A DNA stretch of 53,862 nucleotides, from assembly GCF_009391885.1 (NCBI RefSeq), contig NZ_VZII01000064.1:1-53862 (forward strand). The letters run 5' to 3'. Both the position numbers and the translations under genes were made by a program. The stretch is from Pseudomonas sp. MN1F (GTDB lineage Bacteria > Pseudomonadota > Gammaproteobacteria > Pseudomonadales > Pseudomonadaceae). Position 1 is the stretch's first letter, and every line of letters begins with the position of its first letter. The notes under the pieces are model-generated. The model did not search any database and had not been told where the DNA came from. It worked only from the letters and a program-made list of their open reading frames with translations. This document shows, one piece after another, positions 1-8,685 of this stretch.

Positions 1-1
1 C

Positions 2-2665
2 ACGGTCTATACCCGTCATACCTATTATCCACAGACCGGTGAAGGTGAAGATTGCCCGCCCGACCCACTACTGTTCACCCGCAGCCGCAAGACCAGTACC
101 GAGCACCCGGCCAGGACCGACGAGGGCAAGGCAGCCAAGTCGCGCACGCGGTATCGTTACCGGTCCCTGAAGGCTTTGACTGGGTCGACGTTGGGCAAGG
201 GCTGGCTCGTGGCCCATGAGGAAGAACTGTCGCAACTGGTGAGCGAGCAGGAACAACCGCAGCAATTCACCTTCCGCAAGTACCAGGACCTGCCTGGCGA
301 GCCCTTGCAACACGGCCGCATGGTCGAGGAGAGGAAGATACTCAACGACCACGAAACGACCACCGAGCACCGTTTTGCCAAGCGCCCAGAGTTGGGTGAG
401 GAGGTGCTTGAAGAAATACGTACCCTCACGGGCTTCGACCATGGCCTTGAGCTTGAAGATGGCGCTGTTCGTCACGCTCAGAAGATACAGACGCTCCTTC
501 ATTCCGTACTGATCAACCAGCCGCTGCAGAACTATGACGATAATGAGGTGAAGATCGCCTACGTTTATGACGCCTTGCGCCGGGTGCTTGTCGAAACAGT
601 CTCGCCCGATGATGATGACGAGAATGGGTTCAAGGCCTCGCGCAAGTACACCTATACCTTGGTCAGCCAGGCCGGCGGGCAGGCCACGCAAACGGCCGAG
701 GATGTCAAAGGGGTGATTACCCGCACGCTGGTCGACGGGCTCAACCGTGCCATCGCGCAGTTCCGCCAGGATGCTGATAACGCCGACATCAGCAAGCGCG
801 CGGCCTTGCGCCCCACCTATGCCGCGAGCTACGACGCGCTGGGTGACAAGGTAAGCGAAACCGATTACGACTGGCTCGACTACCCGAACCAGCCGCCACG
901 CGAGTTGGCCTTGCCGCGGCAGAGGCTGTTCGACGGTTGGGGCCGGCAGTACTGCGAAATCGCAGTCGATGAGGTACGTCACCATGACCGCTACGATCCG
1001 ATTGGCACCTCGGCCTCGAAAGGGCCCATCAGAACGCAATGGCGCGAGTCTGCTGATCGCCAGCAGGCTACCGGCACCACTGTCACCTGGTTGACGCTGT
1101 TCGATGAACCGGCTCGCATCGAACGGCTCGACGCCAGCGATGCGTCGTACAGCGTCAGCCAGACCTACTACGACGGCTTGCAACGCAAGGCCCGGGAGGT
1201 CAATGCGCGCAATGAAACCAAGCACTATGTTTATGATGTGTTCAACCGCTTGGTGGATGAAACCCTCGCCGATGACAGCGTGGTGCATCGCGACTACGCC
1301 CCGCATAGCCGCGAGGACTTGCCTGTAAAGATCAGTGTTAATGGCGTGGTGCTGGGCGAGCAGCGTTTCGACGGCTTGGACCGCATGGTCGAGTCGATTA
1401 CTGGAGGGCGCGTGCGCGTGTTCGGGTTCGAGCCAGGGCAGATGAAGCCCAATACAGTACTGACGCCAAGAAAGGAACTGATCGAGTATCGGTACCGGCC
1501 TGAGTTGAGTGACGAGCCGGAGCTTCGGCGGATCGCTGCCGAGGGCATCGAGGCCGATTACGATTACGACCACAAAAATGCGCTCCTCGAGCGCTGCGAG
1601 GAACAAGGGCTGGTACTCAAGCGCAAGTACTCCAGCAATGGGGAAGTGCTGAGCGAGACCCGTGAATATCAGGGTGAGACCTCCGAGATGCACTACCAGA
1701 CCAGCTTGCTGGGCCGCCAGTTGGGCTACACCGACGTGGGCGATGTGCCTCAAGTGTATGAATATGACGGCTATGGCAGGCTGCGGCAGACGACCCTGGA
1801 GACTTCGGTCGCCACCTTCGAATACGATGGCCTGGGGCGGATGTGCAGGACGCTGACCCAGGGCGGGGGGCAACGCCTGGAAACGGTCATGATGTTCGAC
1901 GCGTTCGACAGGGAAGTGCAACGCCAGTTCGACATTGGCGGTACGTTGCAGTCACTGACACAGGGCTACGATGTCGAAGACGCGATTGTCTGGAAGACAC
2001 TGACCGAAGGCGATATTCACGAGGTGCTGCGCCATGAAACCTATGAATACGACGTGCGTGGCCGGCTGCGCAAGTATCTGTGCGAGGGCAGGCTTTCTCC
2101 GGTGGATCAGTACGGCAACGTCATGCAGGAGCAAGTCTTCCGGCACGATGAAATCGATAACATTACTCGGGTGAATACGCGCTTTGCCGAGGGGCTCAAT
2201 CAGGCCAGGTATTACTTCGAAAATGAAGACCCGGCGCAACTGAGCCGTATCGAGAATGATCATCCGGATTATCCGGCCACTATACCGCTGGACTATGACA
2301 AGGACGGCAACCTCACGCTCGATGATGCCGGCCGGGTGTTGACCTACGATGGGCTGGGCCGCTTGATCAATGTCGAAGTACCGGCGCTGATCGAAGAGGC
2401 GTTCGACCAGCACGGCAATCGGGTATGGGACGAGGACGGTCGGCGCTTCACTGCTGACGAGCAGGGCAGGGTGATCAGGGTCGATGTGCCCTCGGCGACC
2501 CACCCGGTCGATACCTTCAGGGTCATGCGTAGCCCGGCAGGGGAGTTGCTGACGGCCGTGAGGGAGAAGGGCGGCAGGCTGTTGTGGTGCGTCAGTGTGG
2601 CGAACGCGGAAGTGGTGAAATACGGTTATGATCCGCTGGACAGGTTGACCAGCGAGGAATATTGA
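2..2665 (+). CDS. RHS/YD-repeat protein, 5' end cut off by the window edge
   Basis: The reading frame is open from base 2 to the TGA at 2663-2665, so at least 887 residues are present and the true start lies to the left. A TTG at 176 is in frame but is not needed, because conserved-looking sequence (YTRHTYYPQTGEG) runs through it. The protein carries many YD repeats (YDGLQRKARE, YEYDGYGRLRQ, FEYDGLGRM, LTYDGLGRLIN, YGYDPLDRL), which in known RHS and Tc-toxin C proteins build a beta-cage shell. Its end is odd: the chain stops one short step after a YD repeat (LDRLTSEEY). I see neither the conserved DPxG-type cleavage region nor a variable toxin tip. It may be a tipless shell, a decayed toxin, or a structural relative of Tc-toxin components. 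A clear terminator follows. Two Ig-module proteins and an autotransporter lie downstream on the same strand. Confidence 0.85.
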   Translation, partial: TVYTRHTYYPQTGEGEDCPPDPLLFTRSRKTSTEHPARTDEGKAAKSRTRYRYRSLKALTGSTLGKGWLVAHEEELSQLVSEQEQPQQFTFRKYQDLPGEPLQHGRMVEERKILNDHETTTEHRFAKRPELGEEVLEEIRTLTGFDHGLELEDGAVRHAQKIQTLLHSVLINQPLQNYDDNEVKIAYVYDALRRVLVETVSPDDDDENGFKASRKYTYTLVSQAGGQATQTAEDVKGVITRTLVDGLNRAIAQFRQDADNADISKRAALRPTYAASYDALGDKVSETDYDWLDYPNQPPRELALPRQRLFDGWGRQYCEIAVDEVRHHDRYDPIGTSASKGPIRTQWRESADRQQATGTTVTWLTLFDEPARIERLDASDASYSVSQTYYDGLQRKAREVNARNETKHYVYDVFNRLVDETLADDSVVHRDYAPHSREDLPVKISVNGVVLGEQRFDGLDRMVESITGGRVRVFGFEPGQMKPNTVLTPRKELIEYRYRPELSDEPELRRIAAEGIEADYDYDHKNALLERCEEQGLVLKRKYSSNGEVLSETREYQGETSEMHYQTSLLGRQLGYTDVGDVPQVYEYDGYGRLRQTTLETSVATFEYDGLGRMCRTLTQGGGQRLETVMMFDAFDREVQRQFDIGGTLQSLTQGYDVEDAIVWKTLTEGDIHEVLRHETYEYDVRGRLRKYLCEGRLSPVDQYGNVMQEQVFRHDEIDNITRVNTRFAEGLNQARYYFENEDPAQLSRIENDHPDYPATIPLDYDKDGNLTLDDAGRVLTYDGLGRLINVEVPALIEEAFDQHGNRVWDEDGRRFTADEQGRVIRVDVPSATHPVDTFRVMRSPAGELLTAVREKGGRLLWCVSVANAEVVKYGYDPLDRLTSEEY

Positions 2666-2687
2666 GTCTGCCCGCTGAAGTTGTTTG

Positions 2688-2714
2688 AAGCCCGCCGTGA
2701 AGGCGGGCTTTTTT
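2688..2714 (+). terminator. Rho-independent terminator after the RHS gene
   Basis: AAGCCCGCC and GGCGGGCTT pair around a GTGAA loop, followed by a T run. It lies 22 bases after the RHS stop codon. The rest of the 175-base gap to the next gene (2715-2840) shows no further gene. It ends with a GGGAG ribosome binding site at about 2830. Confidence 0.88.
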
Positions 2715-2840
2715 ATGGGTAAGTTAATTGTCAACCTGATAAAAATGCCAGTTGCGTGACGGCGGGGGGGATAACAGTATGGGAGTAGGTCGAAGGTTAA
2801 TTGAACCGTCGATGCATGCGTATTTCTCCGGGAGATAATC

Positions 2841-4817
2841 ATGAACGATAACGAAGATTCGGTATCCGCTGACGTCAACCCCGTCGCCCCTCGAGTGCGC
2901 AGGGCGACGCTGGATGCATTGATCGTAGACGACAAGTTGATAGCGGATAGAGCGGATAACACTGTATTCAGGAAGTACCTCGCAGAGCCGGACTTGGAGC
3001 TGGTTGTTATTGTTGAAGATCCCTGGCAATTGCCAGGAAGTACGCTGTTCCAAGATGAGTTAAAGCTTATTCATTTGCCAAGTGGTAATGCGCTGAGCTC
3101 TGACTTCTTTACAAAGGGTGACGAAACGCTATTCCCCTTTCCTATTACTGTGCCGAAAGACTTCATAGAGAGTTTGGGAGAGGGTGTTCATACGTTCGGC
3201 TATGAGGTTGAACATGGTCACGGAGATTTCAGTGACTCGCTGCCCCTGACCCTTATCTTCGACCGCAAGGCCCCTTACGACCAGACACCGCCCAAAAAGA
3301 TGGCGGATATCGCACCGGTCACGGATGCCAATAAAGACAAGGTTGTAATCGAGTTGCCCGATTACGCTGATTTCAAGCCCAAAGACAAGGTAGGAGTCTG
3401 GTGGCTGGACGCTTCAGTTACCGAGATTCCCGAAGATCTTGATCCGCATATTGCTGTGGAGGTCACGTCACGCCCCCAGAACATTCCTGTTTCCAAAGCA
3501 GTGATTGATGACGCCGGGGATGGCGGCATCGCAGTCGTGTATGTATTGATCGACAAGGCGGGCAATAGAAGCAACTTTTCCTTTCCGACCTACGTAGGCG
3601 TCGCTCTGGGCGCTCTACCTGCCAATCTCAAGGCCCCTGTCGTGCCGCAGGCTGCGAAAGGACGGATCATCAAGGACGATGCTTTTGCCGGGGTCATTGT
3701 GCAGGTATTGGCATTTGACAACTGGAAGCCTAAGGACGAACTGCGCGTCATCTGGGGGAACCAGCCCGCCTCGGAATGGCGTGCGATGTCTGATACGGGC
3801 ACATTCCCGGTGGAATTCACCCTGAGCAAAGAAGTGCTGTATGCGGACTATGGCGTAGACGGCACGGGGGAAAAGGACACCGTAGTCACCTACGAGCTTC
3901 GGCGTGGCACCGTGCCGCAAGGCACGATGGATACCACTGTGAAGGTCAACCTCGAGCGCTTCGGGCCGGTGGACCCCGTGGATCCTGAACCCGAAGTACC
4001 CGACCCGGAAAACCAGTACCTGGAAAAGGTGACGATTACGAGTGCATCGGGTGAGGACAACCACCTGACCGATCCCGATGACGAGTTCGAGGATGCAACG
4101 CTGACGCTTGTGATCAACGCCACCTTGCAAGCGAAGGATGTGCTCACGTTTTATTGGGGGGGGGCACTGATTGCAGGTCTCGAACATGAGGTCCAGGTTG
4201 GCGAACCCGGGACCACGATCACCAAAACGGTCAGCTGGGATGACGTCATCAAGCCCGGCCGCAATGGCAACGTGCCCGTCCATTACCGGGTAGAGCGACC
4301 CAGTAACCCTAACCCGATCCGGTCGCTCGATACCAATGTGTTGGTCGAGGCTGTGGGTGTGTATCCCGTCCAGCCTGAGTTCCTGGGGGTTGTGCAAAGT
4401 GGTGGACTGACGCTGCTGACTTGCCAATCAATTTATGAAGATGACGATGACACGGACCCGGCCGTGCGAGTTCAGGTTGATGACCTCACCCAATACGGTC
4501 TCGTCGTAACTGACAAGATAACCATGCACTGGTCTGCAGTGCACGGCGATGGCGAGGATGGCAGTAACGACCCGGTCGACGGCGCCCTCTACGAGCCCGT
4601 CATTACGCTGGACGAGACAAATATAAATGGCTTTGTCTGGCGGATCCCCTTCGAAACATACGTGAAACAGGTTTATACGCCCGCGCAACCGGAGGGTCGT
4701 GGGCGAGTGAAAATCTCTTTCACTGTAGGTGGAAAACCCAGGGAGTCAGCTGTGCGTGAAGTTTTCGTTGTCATGCACAACGGGATAGGAAGTTGCCCGT
4801 TACGGCCCAAACCCTGA
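2841..4817 (+). CDS. Hypothetical protein of tandem Ig-like modules (658 aa)
   Basis: No named family is recognised. The ATG is preceded by GGGAG at good spacing. There is no signal peptide and no membrane segment. The chain looks all-beta and modular. After an N-terminal domain (about residues 40-140) come modules of about 100-120 residues, each with a strand ending in a V/I-x-W/Y-W pattern: DKVGVWW near 182, DELRVIWG near 298, DVLTFYWGG near 433 and DKITMHWSA near 558. Module 1 ends VLIDKAGNRSNFS, typical of bacterial Ig-like domains. An acidic Pro-rich linker (PVDPVDPEPEVPDPE) sits near 376-390. The 489-residue product at 7207-8676 has the same design. Codon use looks less GC-biased than in the core genes, which fits an accessory origin. 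A role in surface binding or as an RHS partner is only inferred from position. Confidence 0.8.
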   Translation: MNDNEDSVSADVNPVAPRVRRATLDALIVDDKLIADRADNTVFRKYLAEPDLELVVIVEDPWQLPGSTLFQDELKLIHLPSGNALSSDFFTKGDETLFPFPITVPKDFIESLGEGVHTFGYEVEHGHGDFSDSLPLTLIFDRKAPYDQTPPKKMADIAPVTDANKDKVVIELPDYADFKPKDKVGVWWLDASVTEIPEDLDPHIAVEVTSRPQNIPVSKAVIDDAGDGGIAVVYVLIDKAGNRSNFSFPTYVGVALGALPANLKAPVVPQAAKGRIIKDDAFAGVIVQVLAFDNWKPKDELRVIWGNQPASEWRAMSDTGTFPVEFTLSKEVLYADYGVDGTGEKDTVVTYELRRGTVPQGTMDTTVKVNLERFGPVDPVDPEPEVPDPENQYLEKVTITSASGEDNHLTDPDDEFEDATLTLVINATLQAKDVLTFYWGGALIAGLEHEVQVGEPGTTITKTVSWDDVIKPGRNGNVPVHYRVERPSNPNPIRSLDTNVLVEAVGVYPVQPEFLGVVQSGGLTLLTCQSIYEDDDDTDPAVRVQVDDLTQYGLVVTDKITMHWSAVHGDGEDGSNDPVDGALYEPVITLDETNINGFVWRIPFETYVKQVYTPAQPEGRGRVKISFTVGGKPRESAVREVFVVMHNGIGSCPLRPKP

Positions 4818-4911
4818 ATAACATTGCGATGCACGCGACGGTGAGGATAAATCCTGTGCAGTATCAGAATTTTCCTACAGGTATTTCGGATCTAAGTTTG
4901 TAGGCTCGTAA

Positions 4912-4944
4912 CTTCGTCTTAACCGTACTTTCATTTGAACGAAG
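4912..4944. promoter_or_regulatory. Inverted repeat in the autotransporter upstream region
   Basis: CTTCGT (4912-4917) and ACGAAG (4939-4944) form a perfect 6-base inverted repeat 21 bases apart, 18 bases before the autotransporter ATG and just ahead of its GAGG ribosome binding site. It could be an operator or a weak mRNA hairpin. No convincing -35/-10 pair was found in the 145-base gap 4818-4962. Confidence 0.3.
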
Positions 4945-4962
4945 CATTAACGAGGTAAACCC

Positions 4963-7143
4963 ATGACTCCTGGATATTCAGGAATGCATCCGCTCGCCCG
5001 TGCGTTGCTGCTGGCCTCGGCGGTCACGGCATCACCAGGCGCCTACGCGTTGACGCTGGTCGAAGGAGAATTGAACATCGGCCAGGGCACCCCGGTGGAC
5101 AGCTATCGGGTCAGCCCGGGTGGGAAACTGGTCGCCGAACAGGCTACGACCGAAGCTATCGATGTACGTGAAGGGGCGAGCCTGCAGATGACAGGCAGCA
5201 CCGTAACGGCCAACGGTGCCAATGGCGTGGCACTGGTCAATGCCAAGGCCAACATCGACGGCGGGTCGAGGATCGTCAGCGACAGGACAGGCTTGCGCTT
5301 GCAGCGCAGGGGCCTCGACGGGTCCACGGCCACCGTGGTTGACAGCTACGTGGAAGGTGCACAAGGCGGGGCGCTGCTTTCGGGCAACTCGGTCCTGAAC
5401 CTGCAGGGCAGTACCTTGGTGGGCACCGGCACGTCCAGTGCGGCTGTGCTGTTCGGCAATGCCGAACTGAATGCCCAGGGCAGCCACCTGGTGGGGGCCG
5501 GTGCCGGCGTGCAGGTATCCGCTGACGACACCTTCAGCGATGCGGCGCAAGTCAACCTGGTGGGCAGTACGGTGGAGGGCAGGAACGGGTCGGCGATCGT
5601 CGTGGGCGATCCCGGCCTTGCCGCCAAGGCCGACATCAAGGTGGGGGCGGGGTCCAACCTGGTAGGCAGCAATGGCGTCTTGCTGGAAGTGCAGGGCAAC
5701 TCGGCGGCGACCCTGGCGGTCGATGCCAGTGACCTGGTAGGGGACGTCAAAGTGGAAGCGGGCTCCAGCGCCAGCATCAGCCTGGACAACCATGCCAGCC
5801 TGACCGGGCGCCTGGACAATGTCGAGGCCTTGTCCGTGGCCAACCAGGCGCGCTGGAACATGGTCGAAGACAGCAGCGTGGGCAGCCTGGCCCTGAATGC
5901 AGGCTCGGTGCGCTTCGGCGAGGCCGGGCAGTACCAGCGCCTGACGGTCGGCGAACTGAGCGGTAACGGTACCTTCATCATGGATGCCGATTTCAGTACG
6001 GGGCAAACCGATTTCCTCGACGTGACCGGCTCGGCCACGGGGCAGCACAGCCTGCTGGTGGGTAGCAGCGGCGCCGATCCGGTGGCGGAAAACCAGTTGC
6101 ATCTGGTTCACACGGCCAGCGGCGATGCGCAGTTCTCGTTGCTCAATGGGCCTGTCGATCTTGGTGCGTTTTCCTACGAACTGGTGCAGCGTGGCAACGA
6201 TTGGTACCTCGACGGTTCGCGCAAGATCATCAGCCCGGGAACGGCTTCTGTCCTTGCCCTGTTCAACACCTCGCCCACGGTCTGGTATGGCGAACTGACG
6301 ACGTTGCGCAGCCGCATGGGTGAGGTGCGTCGGGATCAAGGCAAGTCGGGCGCCTGGGGCAGGGCCTATGGCAACAAGTTCAATGTCGCGACCGCAACCG
6401 GCAGTGACTATCAGCAGGTCCAGCAGGGTTTCTCGCTCGGCGCTGATGGCGTACTGCCATTTGGTGACGGGCAATGGCTGGCGGGTGTGATGGCGGGCCA
6501 CAGCAGCTCGGACCTGAATCTTGAGCGCGGTGCCTCGGCCGAGGTGAAGAGTTACTACCTGGGCCTGTATGGGACATGGCTGGACGCCGCCAGCGGTTAC
6601 TACTTCGATGGCGTGGTCAAGCTCAACCGGTTCGACAATTCGTCCGATGTGACCCTGAGTGACGGCAAGCGTACCAAAGGTGACTACAACAACCTCGGGC
6701 TGGGTGTGTCCGCCGAGTTCGGCCGCCAGTTCGAACTGGACGATGGCTACTTCGTCGCGCCTTATACCCAATGGTCCGCCGTCACCATCCAGGGCAAGGA
6801 CTACCACCTGGACAACGGCCTGCAGGCACAGGGTGATGACACCCGCTCGCTGCTGGGCAAGGTCGGTGCCACCGCGGGGCGTACCTTCGATCTGGGCCAG
6901 GGCCGCTTTGCGCAGCCTTACCTGCGCCTGGCTTATGCCCATGAGTTCGTCAACGGTAACGACGTCAAGGTCAATGACAACCGCTTCGACAACGACTTGT
7001 CCGGCTCGCGCGGTGAGCTGGGGGCGGGGCTGGCCGTATCGCTCAACGAAAGGCTGCAATTGCATGCCGATTTCGACTACAGCAATGGCGATCACATCGA
7101 ACAGCCCTGGGGGGCGAATGTCGGGGTGCGCTACAGCTGGTAG
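4963..7143 (+). CDS. Type Va autotransporter with pertactin-like passenger (726 aa)
   Basis: A predicted surface protein that exports its own passenger across the outer membrane. A Sec signal peptide covers about residues 1-29 (LARALLLASAVTASPGAYA, cleavage after AYA). Residues 30-290 are repetitive and beta-helix-like, with short repeats such as LNLQGSTLVG, LNAQGSHLVG and VNLVGSTVEG. Residues about 295-415 (SLALNAGSVRFG, LSGNGTFIMDADFS, DFLDVTGSATG) match the pertactin-type autochaperone region. Residues about 460-726 are the translocator barrel, starting GAWGRAYGNKF and ending in the aromatic GVRYSW usual for outer-membrane barrels. The passenger is short for the family, and I see no RGD or protease motif. 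The ATG has a GAGG ribosome binding site. A terminator follows directly, and related Ig-module genes lie on each side. Confidence 0.93.
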   Translation: MTPGYSGMHPLARALLLASAVTASPGAYALTLVEGELNIGQGTPVDSYRVSPGGKLVAEQATTEAIDVREGASLQMTGSTVTANGANGVALVNAKANIDGGSRIVSDRTGLRLQRRGLDGSTATVVDSYVEGAQGGALLSGNSVLNLQGSTLVGTGTSSAAVLFGNAELNAQGSHLVGAGAGVQVSADDTFSDAAQVNLVGSTVEGRNGSAIVVGDPGLAAKADIKVGAGSNLVGSNGVLLEVQGNSAATLAVDASDLVGDVKVEAGSSASISLDNHASLTGRLDNVEALSVANQARWNMVEDSSVGSLALNAGSVRFGEAGQYQRLTVGELSGNGTFIMDADFSTGQTDFLDVTGSATGQHSLLVGSSGADPVAENQLHLVHTASGDAQFSLLNGPVDLGAFSYELVQRGNDWYLDGSRKIISPGTASVLALFNTSPTVWYGELTTLRSRMGEVRRDQGKSGAWGRAYGNKFNVATATGSDYQQVQQGFSLGADGVLPFGDGQWLAGVMAGHSSSDLNLERGASAEVKSYYLGLYGTWLDAASGYYFDGVVKLNRFDNSSDVTLSDGKRTKGDYNNLGLGVSAEFGRQFELDDGYFVAPYTQWSAVTIQGKDYHLDNGLQAQGDDTRSLLGKVGATAGRTFDLGQGRFAQPYLRLAYAHEFVNGNDVKVNDNRFDNDLSGSRGELGAGLAVSLNERLQLHADFDYSNGDHIEQPWGANVGVRYSW

Positions 7144-7155
7144 GACCTGAATACA

Positions 7156-7184
7156 GGGTAGGCAATGGGCCTACCCTTTTTTTT
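7156..7184 (+). terminator. Rho-independent terminator after the autotransporter
   Basis: GGGTAGGC pairs with GCCTACCC around a short loop and is followed by eight T. The loop contains an ATG (7165) in frame with the next gene, but that codon would be buried in the hairpin and is unlikely to be the start. Confidence 0.85.
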
Positions 7185-7206
7185 GCTGCGGATTGGGAGC
7201 AGGCCC

Positions 7207-8676
7207 ATGCGTATGACAAACACTCTATCGGCAGACATTGTCGCGGATCTGCCAGCACCGGTCATTCCGGATGCCATGAAGGACATTCCGGGCGGGGCGC
7301 CTAACCTGATCCCCATCGAGGCGCTGGCCGGTCCGGTGCGTGTCGAATTCACCTTGTGGACCCATTCCAAACCCAGTCCCGATTGGCCCGAGTGGGTCGA
7401 TATCTACTGTGTCGATAACGACGGCGAAGCGGTCAATGTGGGCCACAGGGAATGGACGCAGGCTTTGCCCGAAAGCGAGCGCTTCGTGGACATCGAGCCT
7501 CGCTACTTCGCAGAGGGGACACTACGGTTTGACTATGTAGGGCATGTGTGGAACCACGCCGAACTGAGCTCGGGTGAGCTCACCGTGACGGTCGACAAGA
7601 CGAAACCCGAACTGGGCGACGATGATGGGCGCTTGCAGTTTCCCGCGTTGGGCGGCGGTCAGCTTACGGAGGATTTCCTGCTCCGCCACGATGACCAATT
7701 GCTGGCCTTGATACCTGATTACGCGGTTGCCGAGGTGGGGGATGAGATCACCTACTACTGGGACAGTGCCCCGTACCAGAACAATGAGGCCGGTCACTGG
7801 ACGCTGAGCGAAGACGACCTTGGCAAGCCCCTGCAGTTCGTCTATGAGGGCGGGATGATCCGCGACCGACTCGACGGTCTGCGCTATGCGCACTATCTCA
7901 TCCGCGACCGCGCTGGCAATTCCAGCCCCTATCCCGTGCCAGCGAGCCTGGATGTGGCTGCGCAACCATTGCCGCGTCACACTCCAGCCTTGGAAACCCC
8001 CACGTTGGGTGACAGGACGTCGGTCGAACTGGCCTTGTTGGACTTTTCCGCGCCGCTCGATGTGATCATTCCAGCGGACGCGGTCATAAAAGCTGGGGAG
8101 CATGTGGAGCTGCTCCTGGGGGAGGAGGGCAGTTTCGGAAGCTGGCTCGAACCCTGGGTCGAAGGGCAGCGCGAATATGCTGTTCCGATGCGCAATGTGG
8201 TCGCCATGGCAGGCCAGGTGGTGAAGTTGCGTTATCGGATTGTTTTACCTGACGACACGCTGGACTCCGGTGAGCGTGAGGTGACAGTGCTACCCATGCC
8301 CCGTAACAAGCTGCCCGCGCCGCAGATCCCGGAGCGTACCGGCGACTCACTGGAAGTGTGGAAGTTGACCTCCAACCCTCGGGTCACCCTGGCCAAGTGG
8401 AAGCATATTTCCACCGACCAGCGGATCACGCTCGAGGCGAGAGGCAAGACACCCTCCGGTTGGGTCACTCATCCCGTACTGACCCGCTACAAGTTGATCG
8501 ACCTGGACGTGACCGGGGGTATCGGCAGCCGAGATGACGTGACCATCGACCTGGATTTCGTGAAGGGGCTGGAGCTCGGAACGCAGTTGGTAGTGAGCTG
8601 TACGCTCAGCTATGACGATGGTCATACCTGGCCACTTGTCCCGAGCTTCGAGGAAATGAAGTTGACCCTCAAATAA
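7207..8676 (+). CDS. Hypothetical Ig-like module protein, paralogue-like to the 658-aa protein (489 aa)
   Basis: I start it at ATG 7207, which has GGAG at 7196-7199. The longer frame from 7165 begins inside the terminator hairpin. There is no signal peptide or membrane segment. The N-terminal domain (about residues 35-120) ends in LTVTVDKTKPEL, like LTLIFDRKAPY in the 658-residue protein. The next module has IPDYAVAEVGDEITYYW and ends HYLIRDRAGNSSPYP, parallel to LPDYADFKPKDKVGVWW and VLIDKAGNRSNFS there. Two or three more beta-rich modules follow. The two proteins therefore share domain order, and they flank the autotransporter. Function is unknown. It runs tail to tail with the pilus chaperone gene, leaving only 9 bases and no visible terminator. 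Confidence 0.8.
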   Translation: MRMTNTLSADIVADLPAPVIPDAMKDIPGGAPNLIPIEALAGPVRVEFTLWTHSKPSPDWPEWVDIYCVDNDGEAVNVGHREWTQALPESERFVDIEPRYFAEGTLRFDYVGHVWNHAELSSGELTVTVDKTKPELGDDDGRLQFPALGGGQLTEDFLLRHDDQLLALIPDYAVAEVGDEITYYWDSAPYQNNEAGHWTLSEDDLGKPLQFVYEGGMIRDRLDGLRYAHYLIRDRAGNSSPYPVPASLDVAAQPLPRHTPALETPTLGDRTSVELALLDFSAPLDVIIPADAVIKAGEHVELLLGEEGSFGSWLEPWVEGQREYAVPMRNVVAMAGQVVKLRYRIVLPDDTLDSGEREVTVLPMPRNKLPAPQIPERTGDSLEVWKLTSNPRVTLAKWKHISTDQRITLEARGKTPSGWVTHPVLTRYKLIDLDVTGGIGSRDDVTIDLDFVKGLELGTQLVVSCTLSYDDGHTWPLVPSFEEMKLTLK

Positions 8677-8685
8677 CGGGCTGCC

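Noticed and set aside
68..1921. 617-residue open frame antisense to the RHS gene
   Set aside because: It mirrors the codon pattern of the RHS gene, lacks a ribosome binding site and shows no recognisable domain. The RHS frame has clear YD repeats.
5032..7095. 687-residue open frame antisense to the autotransporter
   Set aside because: A GC-rich shadow frame; the plus strand has a signal peptide, beta-helix repeats and a barrel.
7165..7206. Upstream ATG start for the 489-residue Ig-module protein
   Set aside because: The codon lies in the loop of the autotransporter terminator and has no ribosome binding site, while ATG 7207 has one.
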